Notes: a model not told the origin generated them from the letters alone. 11,225 bases of DNA from an uncultured Magnetococcales bacterium (GCA_903913345.1 CAIWLA010000077.1:1-11225); one strand, 5' to 3'. Positions 1-6,969 are shown, numbered from the stretch's first letter. Numbers and translations are program-made.

Positions 1-706
1 GCCACAGGCGGGCACTGCCCAAGGCTTCCGCCCCGCCCGACACCTCCCAACTGGGCAACCCCTGGGGAAAACCGGTTACCCGAATCTGCGACTGGTGCGT
101 GGCCACCGGTTTCAGCAATTGCAGATCAAGAATTTCGAAAAAACGGTGGTATACCTCGCTCAATGTATGCAGAAAGAGTCCATGATGGCCGCTGTCGGTC
201 AGATTGACATCAAAGGCCGATGCCGGCTTGGCCTCGCGCAACACCGCCTGCGGAAAAACCATAAAATGGTTATGAATCATGCGGATGGAGGGCACACCCG
301 GCTTGTTCAAGGGCCAGGTGGAATCCAGGCTGGCCTCACCACACAGAATCAATGCCTCCTCCGGGTCGGGATATTTTTCCAGCATATAGGAAAAAATGGT
401 CTGGGTCATCCGGCTCCACACCTTTTTTTCCCGGACGGAGAGTTGATCCCGGCGGACCGGACGACCCAGTGGATTCAAAATACGCTGTGAGGTATCCAGG
501 ATGATGGATGTATCAAATTCCAGGCTATGGCCCAGCAGTTTGCGGTAGAGGAGAAAATCTTCCGGGGTTCGCAACAGGCCGTTTTCATTGGCCAAATGTT
601 TCAAGTTGCACGGGCTGTTAAAAAATTCCACCGCCGTCATCCCTTCGGGAACGGCCAACGGCATCTTGAGCCGGGGTGTCACAACTTCTCGTGGTCCGAT
701 CTCCAT
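1..706 (-). CDS. Hypothetical protein, C-terminus cut by window edge
   Basis: I do not recognise this family. The frame is open from an ATG at 706 to the window edge, giving 235 residues without a stop. The start is well supported: GAGGAG lies about six bases upstream, and the TGA of the preceding TPR lipoprotein gene overlaps this ribosome binding site, so translation is probably coupled. There is no signal peptide or membrane helix, so the product should be cytoplasmic. The visible part is mixed alpha/beta in character. It has a His-Asn-His cluster at residues 145-147 inside a hydrophobic segment (MIHNHFMVFP) and a His pair at 174-175, which could be metal- or phosphate-binding, but this is only a guess. 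It is the most distal visible gene of the mla-like operon. Its real length and function cannot be judged here. Confidence 0.8.
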   Translation of the reverse strand, partial: MEIGPREVVTPRLKMPLAVPEGMTAVEFFNSPCNLKHLANENGLLRTPEDFLLYRKLLGHSLEFDTSIILDTSQRILNPLGRPVRRDQLSVREKKVWSRMTQTIFSYMLEKYPDPEEALILCGEASLDSTWPLNKPGVPSIRMIHNHFMVFPQAVLREAKPASAFDVNLTDSGHHGLFLHTLSEVYHRFFEILDLQLLKPVATHQSQIRVTGFPQGLPSWEVSGGAEALGSARLW

Positions 707-716
707 ACCAGACTCC

Positions 717-1580
717 TCAGTGCCCATCGTTCAGATATTTCATCTGGTCAGAAGAAAAAATCCGGCTGCGCTCCAGGCCACAATAGTCGAATATATGGCT
801 GGCCTGCCGGAAATGGTTCTGTGCCGAATCCGTCTCCCCCTCTCTGTCCGCAATCACCCCCAGCAGCACCAGATCGGCACCGATCCCCAACAGATTTTCC
901 AGAGAACGATCCATCTCCAGAACCTGGACAACCTCCTGCCTGGCAACAGAGAGGGCACCCTGTTTGAAATGAATACGCGCCCGGTTCATCAGAGTGGCGG
1001 CCAGATCCCGTGCAAAACCCCTCTCCCTGGCCTCTCTTTCCGCCTGATCCAGGGCGGCATGGGCCTCAGGATAACGATCCAACCCCCCATAGGCCACGGC
1101 CAAACCGTTCCATATCATGACATGGAAAACCGGTGGAAAGGTTTTTTCCTGATCCAATTGCCGCAACAGAGGTTGATACGCCGCCACCCCGACTTCAAAA
1201 TGGCCCTGTCTGACCTGGAGGGTGGCCAGATTGATCTCCGACTGGAGGCGGGAGACGGCATCATTCAGTGCCTCGAATCCCCTCCTGGCCTGAGTGAATT
1301 GCGACTCGGCCTCCCGGAAATCGCCCCGAACCAGATGGATGGTACCCAGATTCAGTCGCGCAGTGGCAATGCCCGGTTTGTCATCCCGCAATTCCGCCAA
1401 ATGGAGCACTTTGCGATATTCCGCCATGGCCGATTCGGTATGACATTCCTGAAAGAGTTGCGCTGCCTTGTCGCGTGTGGTGTGCCACTTCTCGGCCAGG
1501 GGATTGGATGAAGGGGCCACGGAACAGGCCGTCAGAAAAACCATCACCAACAGGGTGGAACAACAGCGCACATGAGACAT
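717..1580 (-). CDS. TPR-repeat outer-membrane lipoprotein
   Basis: This is a 287-residue predicted lipoprotein. The N-terminus has a short charged region, a hydrophobic stretch and the lipobox LTAC, with Cys19 as the expected lipidated residue. Ser at +2 suggests sorting to the outer membrane. The rest, from about residue 33, is helical with TPR-like units: small residues at A/G positions recur in segments such as ARLNLGTIHLVRGDFREAES and INLATLQVRQGHFEVGVAAY, and in later copies to about residue 265. Such superhelices normally bind other proteins. The gene begins 18 bases after the mlaD-like stop, with AGGAAGAGAG before its ATG, and ends 10 bases before the next gene. I infer a periplasm-facing scaffold of the same transporter, perhaps filling part of the role of the accessory lipoproteins found with other MCE systems. 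That role is not shown by the sequence. Confidence 0.85.
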   Translation of the reverse strand: MSHVRCCSTLLVMVFLTACSVAPSSNPLAEKWHTTRDKAAQLFQECHTESAMAEYRKVLHLAELRDDKPGIATARLNLGTIHLVRGDFREAESQFTQARRGFEALNDAVSRLQSEINLATLQVRQGHFEVGVAAYQPLLRQLDQEKTFPPVFHVMIWNGLAVAYGGLDRYPEAHAALDQAEREARERGFARDLAATLMNRARIHFKQGALSVARQEVVQVLEMDRSLENLLGIGADLVLLGVIADREGETDSAQNHFRQASHIFDYCGLERSRIFSSDQMKYLNDGH

Positions 1581-1598
1581 GATCTCTCTTCCTGGACA

Positions 1599-2558
1599 TC
1601 ACGGAGTGATAGGCGTTTGGATCATCGGTAAATCGCGTGGCGTATAGGTCAACCGACCATCCGAGCCATCCTTCGTGTCCAACAAACCAAGCGGCACGAA
1701 ATGGTTGACCCGATGCATCAGGGCTTCTGCTTCCTGCATGACATCACGACCATGGTTGACAAAAACCGGTATTTCAGGGCTGGCCTTGGCCAGTTGTTCC
1801 GACACCTTGGCCAAATCGACAGCCATTTGATTGCCCTTTTCCAGCAGGCTCCGCAATTGTTCGGCCAGGGGTTGGGCCAACTGGACGGTTTTTTGCGCAT
1901 CCGAGAGGGTTTTTTGCCCATCCAGGGCGGTCTTCTCCACCTGATTGGTCATCCTGGACAGATCAACCAGGGCACCATCGGCATGCAATAAACCCTTTTG
2001 AAAATGTCCATCGGGATCCAATAATTGTTCCGTGAAGGTTTTCATATGGGCGAGAATGGTATCCACATGCGTCAGCGTCTCCGGCAATTGGACAAACACA
2101 TCATTGATATCGTTCGTCTTGTCAAACTGGATCAACTGATTGTTTTGCAAAACCGCCGTCTCGGAAGAACCGAGGCTGATATCCAGAGAGGCTCGTCCAA
2201 AATAGGGCTTGATCAGGGTGACAACGGAATCATCCCGGATCTTCTCCATATATTTCTTGAACAAACACAAGGTCACCCGAATCTTGTTATTGTCGGTCAA
2301 TTGCAAATCCGACACATTGCCCACCATGATACCCGCCAAAGTGACCGGCGTATCCTTTTTCAATCCTCCGGCGTGGACAAGCTCCATCTGCAGGAAATAT
2401 TTGGCACCAAACGGATTGGATGTGGCGTTTCCAAGCCAGAGAATACCCAACACCAGGCCCATGCTGACGAAAATAAAAAGGCTGACAATCTGTTTGAACC
2501 GTCGATCCCTTTTAAATCTCTGATCCCTCTCTTTCCGGAATGTGCTGGTTTCCGACAT
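1599..2558 (-). CDS. mlaD: MlaD-like MCE-domain protein (lipid transport substrate-binding subunit)
   Basis: This is an inner-membrane-anchored MCE protein of 319 residues. MCE proteins form hexameric rings in the periplasm that carry phospholipid or other hydrophobic cargo to or from an MlaE-type permease. A very basic N-terminus (about residues 8-23) precedes one membrane helix at about 24-43. The MCE domain covers about 51-134 (GLKKDTPVTLAGIMVGNVSD, then the closing LIKPYFGRASLDISLG). A long helical region at about 155-285, probably coiled-coil, follows, so it is nearer in layout to longer MCE proteins than to E. coli MlaD (about 183 residues). I chose ATG 2558 because GGGGGA lies seven bases upstream. 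A TTG at 2588 overlaps the mlaF stop but has no well-spaced Shine-Dalgarno. It follows the permease and ATPase genes directly. The symbol is given by family, not proven orthology. Confidence 0.88.
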   Translation of the reverse strand: MSETSTFRKERDQRFKRDRRFKQIVSLFIFVSMGLVLGILWLGNATSNPFGAKYFLQMELVHAGGLKKDTPVTLAGIMVGNVSDLQLTDNNKIRVTLCLFKKYMEKIRDDSVVTLIKPYFGRASLDISLGSSETAVLQNNQLIQFDKTNDINDVFVQLPETLTHVDTILAHMKTFTEQLLDPDGHFQKGLLHADGALVDLSRMTNQVEKTALDGQKTLSDAQKTVQLAQPLAEQLRSLLEKGNQMAVDLAKVSEQLAKASPEIPVFVNHGRDVMQEAEALMHRVNHFVPLGLLDTKDGSDGRLTYTPRDLPMIQTPITP

Positions 2559-2584
2559 GTTTGCATCCCCCGCAATCACCCACT

Positions 2585-3316
2585 TCAATATCCCTTGACG
2601 ACCATGACGACATCCGGGTTGGGATGATCGTACAGATCGATCAATCGACCAGAGGCCAACACACTTCCGTTCCTGACGATGGCCAGATGGACGCGATCTC
2701 TGGGAAAAAAGCCGATCATGGCCGCTCCGCCACGCACCACCATGGCCAGGGATTCCTCGTTCAACTTTTGCCCCAGGCCGGCCTTCATGAAACGTGTCAG
2801 ATGGAATGCCACGATATCATTGTCCAAAAACAATAATTCCGGATCTTTCAGCACGGCTCGAATGAAGGCCACGCGCAACCGTTGCTCCACCGTCAGGGTG
2901 GCCGCGACCCGGTGCAAGAGATGAACATCTTCCTGATACCGAAGCAGTTGGGAATGGATATAGGGTTCCAACTGCTCTTTCTTGAGCAGGTCATGGTAAC
3001 GCCATGGCAAGGCCAGATTTTCAAAAACGGTCCAGGATGGAATCAATCCATCCCCCTCCAGCAACACACCCATGCGGCGGCGCAAACGGCCCAGTTGCCC
3101 GGCACGGGCTTTGTTCAATGGACAATCAAAAAGGGAGACTGTCCCTGTTTCGGGGGGAATCAAACCCAACATGACCTTGAACAGAATCGTTTTCCCCGAT
3201 CCGCTCGGACCATCAACCAACCATATCTCCCCCTTGGATACCACCCAATCGATCGACTGACCCTCCTGTGCCATGGGCAAGGTGACGGAACGCAGGGTCA
3301 AGAGAGGTTCAGCCAT
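2585..3316 (-). CDS. mlaF: MlaF-like ABC ATPase with degenerate catalytic motifs
   Basis: A 243-residue ABC nucleotide-binding subunit, the normal size for MlaF, placed between permease and MCE genes. Walker A is intact (GPSGSGKT, 36-43). The other motifs are not. The Q-loop position reads LLEGDG with Glu87 where MlaF has Gln. The signature LSGGQ/M is replaced by LTVEQ at 141-145. Walker B reads LLFLDN with Asn166 in place of the catalytic Glu. The following D-loop reads DIVAFHL, and the H-loop region reads MVVRGGA near 192-198 without His. The frame is uninterrupted and the protein full length, so it is not a simple decaying pseudogene. It starts within the end of mlaE (8-base overlap), has no clear Shine-Dalgarno of its own, and is probably coupled. 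It may be a nucleotide-binding but weakly or non-hydrolysing subunit, or may pair with an active ATPase encoded elsewhere. Confidence 0.87.
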   Translation of the reverse strand: MAEPLLTLRSVTLPMAQEGQSIDWVVSKGEIWLVDGPSGSGKTILFKVMLGLIPPETGTVSLFDCPLNKARAGQLGRLRRRMGVLLEGDGLIPSWTVFENLALPWRYHDLLKKEQLEPYIHSQLLRYQEDVHLLHRVAATLTVEQRLRVAFIRAVLKDPELLFLDNDIVAFHLTRFMKAGLGQKLNEESLAMVVRGGAAMIGFFPRDRVHLAIVRNGSVLASGRLIDLYDHPNPDVVMVVKGY

Positions 3317-4076
3317 AACGTACCAAAGAAAACAGGGTGATAATCAGCAAACAACCCAGAAAGGAGCGCACAAAGGCCTTGGGCAGATTCATGGCCGTCT
3401 GCACGGCATCGACGGACAGAAATCCATAGTAACAATGGATCGTACCGATCGCCATCCCAAACCACACCATCATCAAAACCGTGAGACCGGATTCGGATAA
3501 CGCATTCGCGCTGGCATGAATCGCCTGCAACCAGCCGATATCGTCCACAAAAAAAACGATGGAACTGGCTCCAAGAATGGTCCCGACAACCATCCAGATG
3601 GTCAGAAGCAGCATGGAGACGACCACGCCGATCACCCGTGGCTGTACCAGAAGATGCTGCGGATCAATACCTTCCAACAGAAGCACTTCCATCACCTGCT
3701 GGGTCTGCATGCTGGCAATTTCCGAAGTGATGGCCGTTCCAGACCGTCCAATGACCACAATGGCTGTTATGAATGGGACCATCTGATGGAATAATATTTT
3801 TTCCATCAATGAACTGAGCAAATCGATGTCGGTAAAACCCAGTGAAACCAGAGGCAGTACCAGCAATACCCCCAACACCACACCGATAAAGAACATCAAC
3901 TTGAAGCTCTGAAAAGCCGTAAAATAAACCTGCTGAATGGAATATTTGATCAGATAATAAAATCGGCCACTGGAGGTGTGAAACAAACCCGCCATGGCGT
4001 TGCCAGACATGTATAAATAACGGGAAATGCCCTGCAAAAGCCCGTCCTGATGTCTGGAAAACACCCTTGCCATCAT
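3309..4076 (-). CDS. mlaE: MlaE-like ABC transporter permease
   Basis: This is a 255-residue integral membrane protein of the MlaE family, the usual length. In the known complex two MlaE subunits sit in the inner membrane between the MCE ring and the ATPases. An amphipathic N-terminal segment (about 11-35) precedes several hydrophobic helices at roughly 60-80, 97-115, 148-178, 196-220 and 235-252. The family signature is visible: RSGTAITSEIASM at 111-123, then EGIDPQHLLVQPRV at 135-148, matching the coupling-helix region E..G..P...LV.PR. The usual EQ-x-AL just before it reads QQVMEV, so one conserved acidic residue is altered. The ATG at 4076 is the first possible start after an in-frame stop; a second ATG follows at once at 4073. 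It lacks an evident Shine-Dalgarno and overlaps a short upstream reading frame. The next gene overlaps its end by eight bases. Confidence 0.92.
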   Translation of the reverse strand: MMARVFSRHQDGLLQGISRYLYMSGNAMAGLFHTSSGRFYYLIKYSIQQVYFTAFQSFKLMFFIGVVLGVLLVLPLVSLGFTDIDLLSSLMEKILFHQMVPFITAIVVIGRSGTAITSEIASMQTQQVMEVLLLEGIDPQHLLVQPRVIGVVVSMLLLTIWMVVGTILGASSIVFFVDDIGWLQAIHASANALSESGLTVLMMVWFGMAIGTIHCYYGFLSVDAVQTAMNLPKAFVRSFLGCLLIITLFSLVRYG

Positions 4077-4114
4077 GGCACGTCTGCCCGAACCCGGTTT
4101 TTCATCGCGTCCAT
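4073..4114 (-). CDS. Possible 13-residue leader peptide upstream of mlaE
   Basis: A very short frame, MDAMKNRVRADVP, starts at ATG 4114 with a near-ideal ribosome binding site: GGAGG at 4120-4124, five bases from the ATG. Its TGA (4075-4073) overlaps the mlaE start ATG (4076), giving the ATGATG junction. MlaE itself has no visible Shine-Dalgarno, so the short frame probably loads ribosomes for mlaE by termination-reinitiation. The peptide is basic and shows no obvious run of one regulatory amino acid. The alternative is that it is an untranslated accident and the good Shine-Dalgarno serves nothing, which seems less likely given its spacing. Confidence 0.5.
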   Translation of the reverse strand: MDAMKNRVRADVP

Positions 4115-4147
4115 TGTATCCTCCGGCGCATCACGCCTGGGGTATCC

Positions 4148-4173
4148 AAAACGGCCCTTTACGGCCCCGTTTT
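4148..4173 (-). terminator. Possible intrinsic terminator or attenuator hairpin before mlaE
   Basis: An inverted repeat lies between the small lipoprotein gene and the mlaE leader. On the transcribed strand it runs AAAAC, GG bulge, GGCC, a six-base loop, GGCC, GTTTT. An alternative pairing gives a seven-base stem AAAACGG/CCGTTTT with a 12-base loop. A GC core followed by a short T tract resembles a weak intrinsic terminator, and the A-rich 5' arm would make it symmetrical. It could end the lipoprotein transcript or reduce read-through into mlaEFD. The T tract is only four bases long, so efficiency is uncertain. Confidence 0.4.
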
Positions 4174-4214
4174 CTCGTCCAGAACTCGAAAACAGCGACG
4201 GGTTTACAGACCAA

Positions 4215-4403
4215 TCACTCCGGCTTTTTCTCTTCATCGGACGATTTTGCCAGTGATGTGACCCCATCCACAGCCGATCCGACCGCCTTTACGCCCGTCT
4301 TGACCACGGTCGCAGCGGTACTGACCGCCATATCCGCCACAGTCACCACCGCACAACCACTCAGGCACATGGCAACCAAAAGAACACCCATATAATGACG
4401 CAT
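4215..4403 (-). CDS. Small lipoprotein (NF038104-like)
   Basis: A 62-residue predicted lipoprotein. It begins MRHYMGVLLVAMCLSGC, with lipobox LSGC and Cys17 as the lipidation site; Ala at +2 favours the outer membrane. The mature part is short, rich in Val, Ala and Thr (ADMAVSTAATVVKTGVKAVG) and ends in a charged tail. This resembles the small NF038104-type lipoproteins I recall from other proteobacteria, whose function is unknown. The ATG at 4403 was chosen because AGGAG lies five bases upstream and because it gives a clean signal peptide; an in-frame start at 4490 would put 29 unrelated residues in front of it. It precedes the mlaE-like gene by about 140 bases in the same direction, with a possible hairpin between, so it may belong to the operon or be separately expressed. 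Confidence 0.75.
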   Translation of the reverse strand: MRHYMGVLLVAMCLSGCAVVTVADMAVSTAATVVKTGVKAVGSAVDGVTSLAKSSDEEKKPE

Positions 4404-4447
4404 CTCCACTCCTTTCAATAACATCGACACGTAACCGTTCAAACCCA

Positions 4448-4468
4448 CCAGGGAGACAATCCCCCTGG
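4448..4468 (-). other. Stem-loop in the region upstream of the small lipoprotein
   Basis: On the minus strand this reads as an imperfect palindrome beginning CCAGGG and ending CCCTGG, forming about eight base pairs (one G-T wobble) around a five-base loop. It sits 44 bases before the lipoprotein ATG and is not followed by a T tract, so it looks more like a leader structure than a terminator. Its role is unknown and it may be incidental. Confidence 0.3.
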
Positions 4469-4510
4469 ACCACTGGACCCCTGATAACAAAAAACTATTT
4501 AAAATCCGGT

Positions 4511-4530
4511 GGAGGCGGTTCTCTGCCTCC
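4511..4530 (-). terminator. Possible terminator after the beta-helix protein gene
   Basis: A perfect GC-rich six-base stem, GGAGGC/GCCTCC, encloses an eight-base loop. It lies about 55 bases downstream of the stop of the large exported protein. On the transcribed strand it is followed by ACCGGATTTTAAATAGTTTTTT, so the T-rich tail begins seven bases late. This fits a modest intrinsic terminator separating the FHA/beta-helix gene pair from the small lipoprotein and mla-like genes. The rest of the 4404-4584 gap shows no promoter that I would call with confidence. Confidence 0.4.
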
Positions 4531-4584
4531 CCCAGGAATGGCCGAAACCATGAAAAACCCCCGCAACCCCCACCGGTATGGCCA

Positions 4585-6969
4585 TCAATGCAACACCTTC
4601 AGCATACTCTGGATCGGTTCATACTCACCCTTGCCAGCCGCTTCACGCCAGACGCGCTCTGCCTTGTCGGGATGGCCCATCCGCACATGGTGAATACCCA
4701 GCCAATAGCGATAGCCGAGTTGTCCCGGGTCCAGATCTGCCGCCTTCTGGAAACCCTCCAGGGACTCTTTCATTTTCCCGGCCGCAGACCACAATCTGCC
4801 AAGCAAATAATGGGCCGGAGCCGTCCGCTCCTCATCGGGGATGCGCATCAACTCCAGATAGGCCCCCGGATGGTCCCCATCCTGAAATTTGCGGACCGCC
4901 GATTGGATCCCTGCCCCGGAGTCCGGGGTCTGGGCCGCAGCGGAGACGGCAGGCAAAACCACCGCCAGGGGCAGAGGCTTGCCGCCCATGGTGGTGATGC
5001 AGGAGCGGTTGACGTGCCAGGCGGCAATACGATCCCACACATGGAAGGGGTTGCAGGTACCCCAACCATTTTCCGACAGATCCAAAGGAATCTTGCCTTC
5101 ATTGATCCCCACCAGGTCGAACGCCCGATTGCCATGGAAAAGATTGCCCTGCACCTTGGGCAAACCGTGGCGAACCACCAGGCCAAAACCCTCATTATGG
5201 CCAATCAGGTTACCCTGAATGACCGGATTGGACTGCACAACCGTCACCCCCGTTCCCCGGTTGTGACTCACTTCACTCTTGCGTAATATCGACTCGGACG
5301 ACTCGATAAAGGTGGCTCCGGTCCCGTTGCGGGTCAGTTTGACCTCCTCCATCAAAATCCGTGAATTATAAACCACCACGCCCAATTCCGCATCCCGAAC
5401 AGAGACATGACGCAGACGGTTTTCCTTGAGTGTCTGGTCCAGGAGAATCCCCTGCCACTCTTTGGATTGGCCGTCTGCCTTGCGCAACAGGACCGGCTCT
5501 TCGGTACTCCCTTCCAGCAGCAGGATCCCCTTGATGGTGATACCCGCACCGCCAGAGAGAACCACCTCCACCCCCGGTTCCGCCTCCAGACGTACCCCCC
5601 GTGGGACAATGATGGATTTTTCGATCACATAGGGAGATCCCCCTTTGCGCCAGTGGGCATCCTCTTCCAGATCCCCGGTCACCGGGGTCGGCCCGGCCTT
5701 CATGGGTACCACCGCCAGGGGGGGAGAGGCCGCACCGACATTGCCGGCACGATCCACCCCCTCCACCTTGTAATAGTAGGTGGTTCCGTTCCGCAATCCG
5801 GAATCCGTGCAGGCGGTATCCTCTACCCGTGCCACCTCCCGGTAGCCGGAGAGGGGACTCTCACTGCGCAGCACCAGATAGGCGACCAGATCCTTGTCCG
5901 GCAGTGCCGTCCAACGGAGGACCGCCTTGCCCTCGGTGCCACGACCGGTCACACCGGTTGGGGCCTTGGGCGGTATGGTATCCAGGGTGATCGGTCCCTG
6001 GAAATCCATCCACTGGGAGACCTGGCCCGATGCATCACCCAAATGGGCCACCAGGGTCTCTCCGTCCGCATTATCCTTGGGGGCCACCTGATACCGTCCC
6101 CGATAGATACCCGGCTGCACCTCCTCCATGGGCAACCCCTTCTTGAAGGTGCCAATATCGAAGGAGGCAAAACGGCCCGCATCCCCTTCCATGGCCACCT
6201 CCAGCCACGCCCCGGCCTTGAGTGACAGATTGGCGGCATTGTGTACCACCGTGCGTATGGAGGGCGGTTTGGTCACATTTTTCGCAGGGGTGTCGGGAAT
6301 GGTGCCCACCAGATCCCTGGCCCATTGATCGGTCACCCGATACAACACGGTCTCCCGCATATTGGCGGCACTGGCAATGATGGTAAACAACAGGTCAATC
6401 GGACTGGTTGGCAAACCACCATTGACACTGACCGCCGTCTGTTTTCCCCGCCAGAGTACCCGACCCTCTGGAATGCCCACCAATTCCAACTCCGCCCCCA
6501 CCGAAACCTTGGAGGCCACCACGGCAAACATCTGGGAAAAGGAGGTCACTTTGCCCCGAATGATGGCATCCACTTTCAGGACGGAGGCCAGCTTGTCCAG
6601 GGGCGCGGAGGCCAGGGCCTTTTCGTCCCCCATGTAGGCCTGGTGGAGACGCTCGTCGGACTGCACCAGTTTCAGAATTTCATAGGAGAGGGAGCTGAAA
6701 TGGTTGAAAAAGGCACGTCGCACAAAATCCGGACCCCCAGGAGAGTCGGTCTCGTTCGTAAAAGGCAGAACAGCCACCCGCCTGGGACGGCTTTCCGGCT
6801 GGTTGCGAAAGGTATCGTCCATCGAGATGTCTGGATCCAGGATACTGAAATTACCCTCCTCGGCCCAGGCGGGCGAGACAATCCAGAACAACCCGTACAA
6901 CAGCACCAGCCATCGACACACCATGAGCCGACATCCCCCCCTCGCAACCCTGGCGATGGACCCATTCAT
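4585..6969 (-). CDS. Exported GNA1162-like / FN3 / beta-helix / TPR multidomain protein
   Basis: A 794-residue exported protein. A hydrophobic signal peptide ends near AWA-EE (about residue 36), suggesting signal peptidase I cleavage and no lipidation. Residues about 60-225 resemble the GNA1162/DUF799 family (RRVAVLPFTNET near 63, LKVDAIIRGKVTSFSQMF, GRVLWRG), which is usually a separate outer-membrane lipoprotein. A beta-rich linker (235-330) leads to a fibronectin-III-like domain at about 331-422 (PPKAPTGV, NGTTYYYKVEGVDRAGN). Residues 440-640 show repeating short beta strands with N-G-x-G turns (LTRNGTGATF, SHNRGTGVTV, GHNEGFGLVV), typical of a right-handed parallel beta-helix. Residues 690-790 are TPR-like helices (AHYLLGRLWSAAGKMKES). 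The ATG at 6969 overlaps the upstream stop as ATGA. A second ATG at 6924 has GAGGGGGGG upstream and gives a more compact signal peptide, so it may be the true start. Confidence 0.85.
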   Translation of the reverse strand: MNGSIARVARGGCRLMVCRWLVLLYGLFWIVSPAWAEEGNFSILDPDISMDDTFRNQPESRPRRVAVLPFTNETDSPGGPDFVRRAFFNHFSSLSYEILKLVQSDERLHQAYMGDEKALASAPLDKLASVLKVDAIIRGKVTSFSQMFAVVASKVSVGAELELVGIPEGRVLWRGKQTAVSVNGGLPTSPIDLLFTIIASAANMRETVLYRVTDQWARDLVGTIPDTPAKNVTKPPSIRTVVHNAANLSLKAGAWLEVAMEGDAGRFASFDIGTFKKGLPMEEVQPGIYRGRYQVAPKDNADGETLVAHLGDASGQVSQWMDFQGPITLDTIPPKAPTGVTGRGTEGKAVLRWTALPDKDLVAYLVLRSESPLSGYREVARVEDTACTDSGLRNGTTYYYKVEGVDRAGNVGAASPPLAVVPMKAGPTPVTGDLEEDAHWRKGGSPYVIEKSIIVPRGVRLEAEPGVEVVLSGGAGITIKGILLLEGSTEEPVLLRKADGQSKEWQGILLDQTLKENRLRHVSVRDAELGVVVYNSRILMEEVKLTRNGTGATFIESSESILRKSEVSHNRGTGVTVVQSNPVIQGNLIGHNEGFGLVVRHGLPKVQGNLFHGNRAFDLVGINEGKIPLDLSENGWGTCNPFHVWDRIAAWHVNRSCITTMGGKPLPLAVVLPAVSAAAQTPDSGAGIQSAVRKFQDGDHPGAYLELMRIPDEERTAPAHYLLGRLWSAAGKMKESLEGFQKAADLDPGQLGYRYWLGIHHVRMGHPDKAERVWREAAGKGEYEPIQSMLKVLH

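Noticed and set aside
145..300. HNH nuclease suggested by the His-Asn-His cluster in the left-edge protein
   Set aside because: The cluster is three adjacent residues within a hydrophobic strand. The spaced zinc and catalytic pattern of HNH nucleases is absent.
588..1511. Long open frame of 307 codons on the plus strand
   Set aside because: It lies almost wholly opposite the TPR lipoprotein gene, which has a lipobox, ribosome binding site and TPR pattern. The plus-strand translation has no recognisable family and runs across a gene junction.
2585..3316. Treating the MlaF-like gene as a pseudogene
   Set aside because: The frame is intact, the length is normal, Walker A is perfect and both ends overlap or abut operon partners, so function with altered chemistry is the better reading.
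4073..4267. A 64-codon frame ending at the mlaE start
   Set aside because: Only its last 13 codons have a good ribosome binding site and sensible position. The upstream part runs into the lipoprotein tail, through the hairpin, and shows no protein-like pattern.
4404..4490. Earlier start for the small lipoprotein at 4490
   Set aside because: It would place 29 residues before the signal peptide and bury the lipobox; ATG 4403 has AGGAG at the right distance.
5407..6225. Plus-strand open frame of 272 codons, and similar ones at 6241-7005 and 8970-9872
   Set aside because: These are opposite-strand openings across well-supported genes; the translations are rich in His, Gly, Arg and Pro without domain features.
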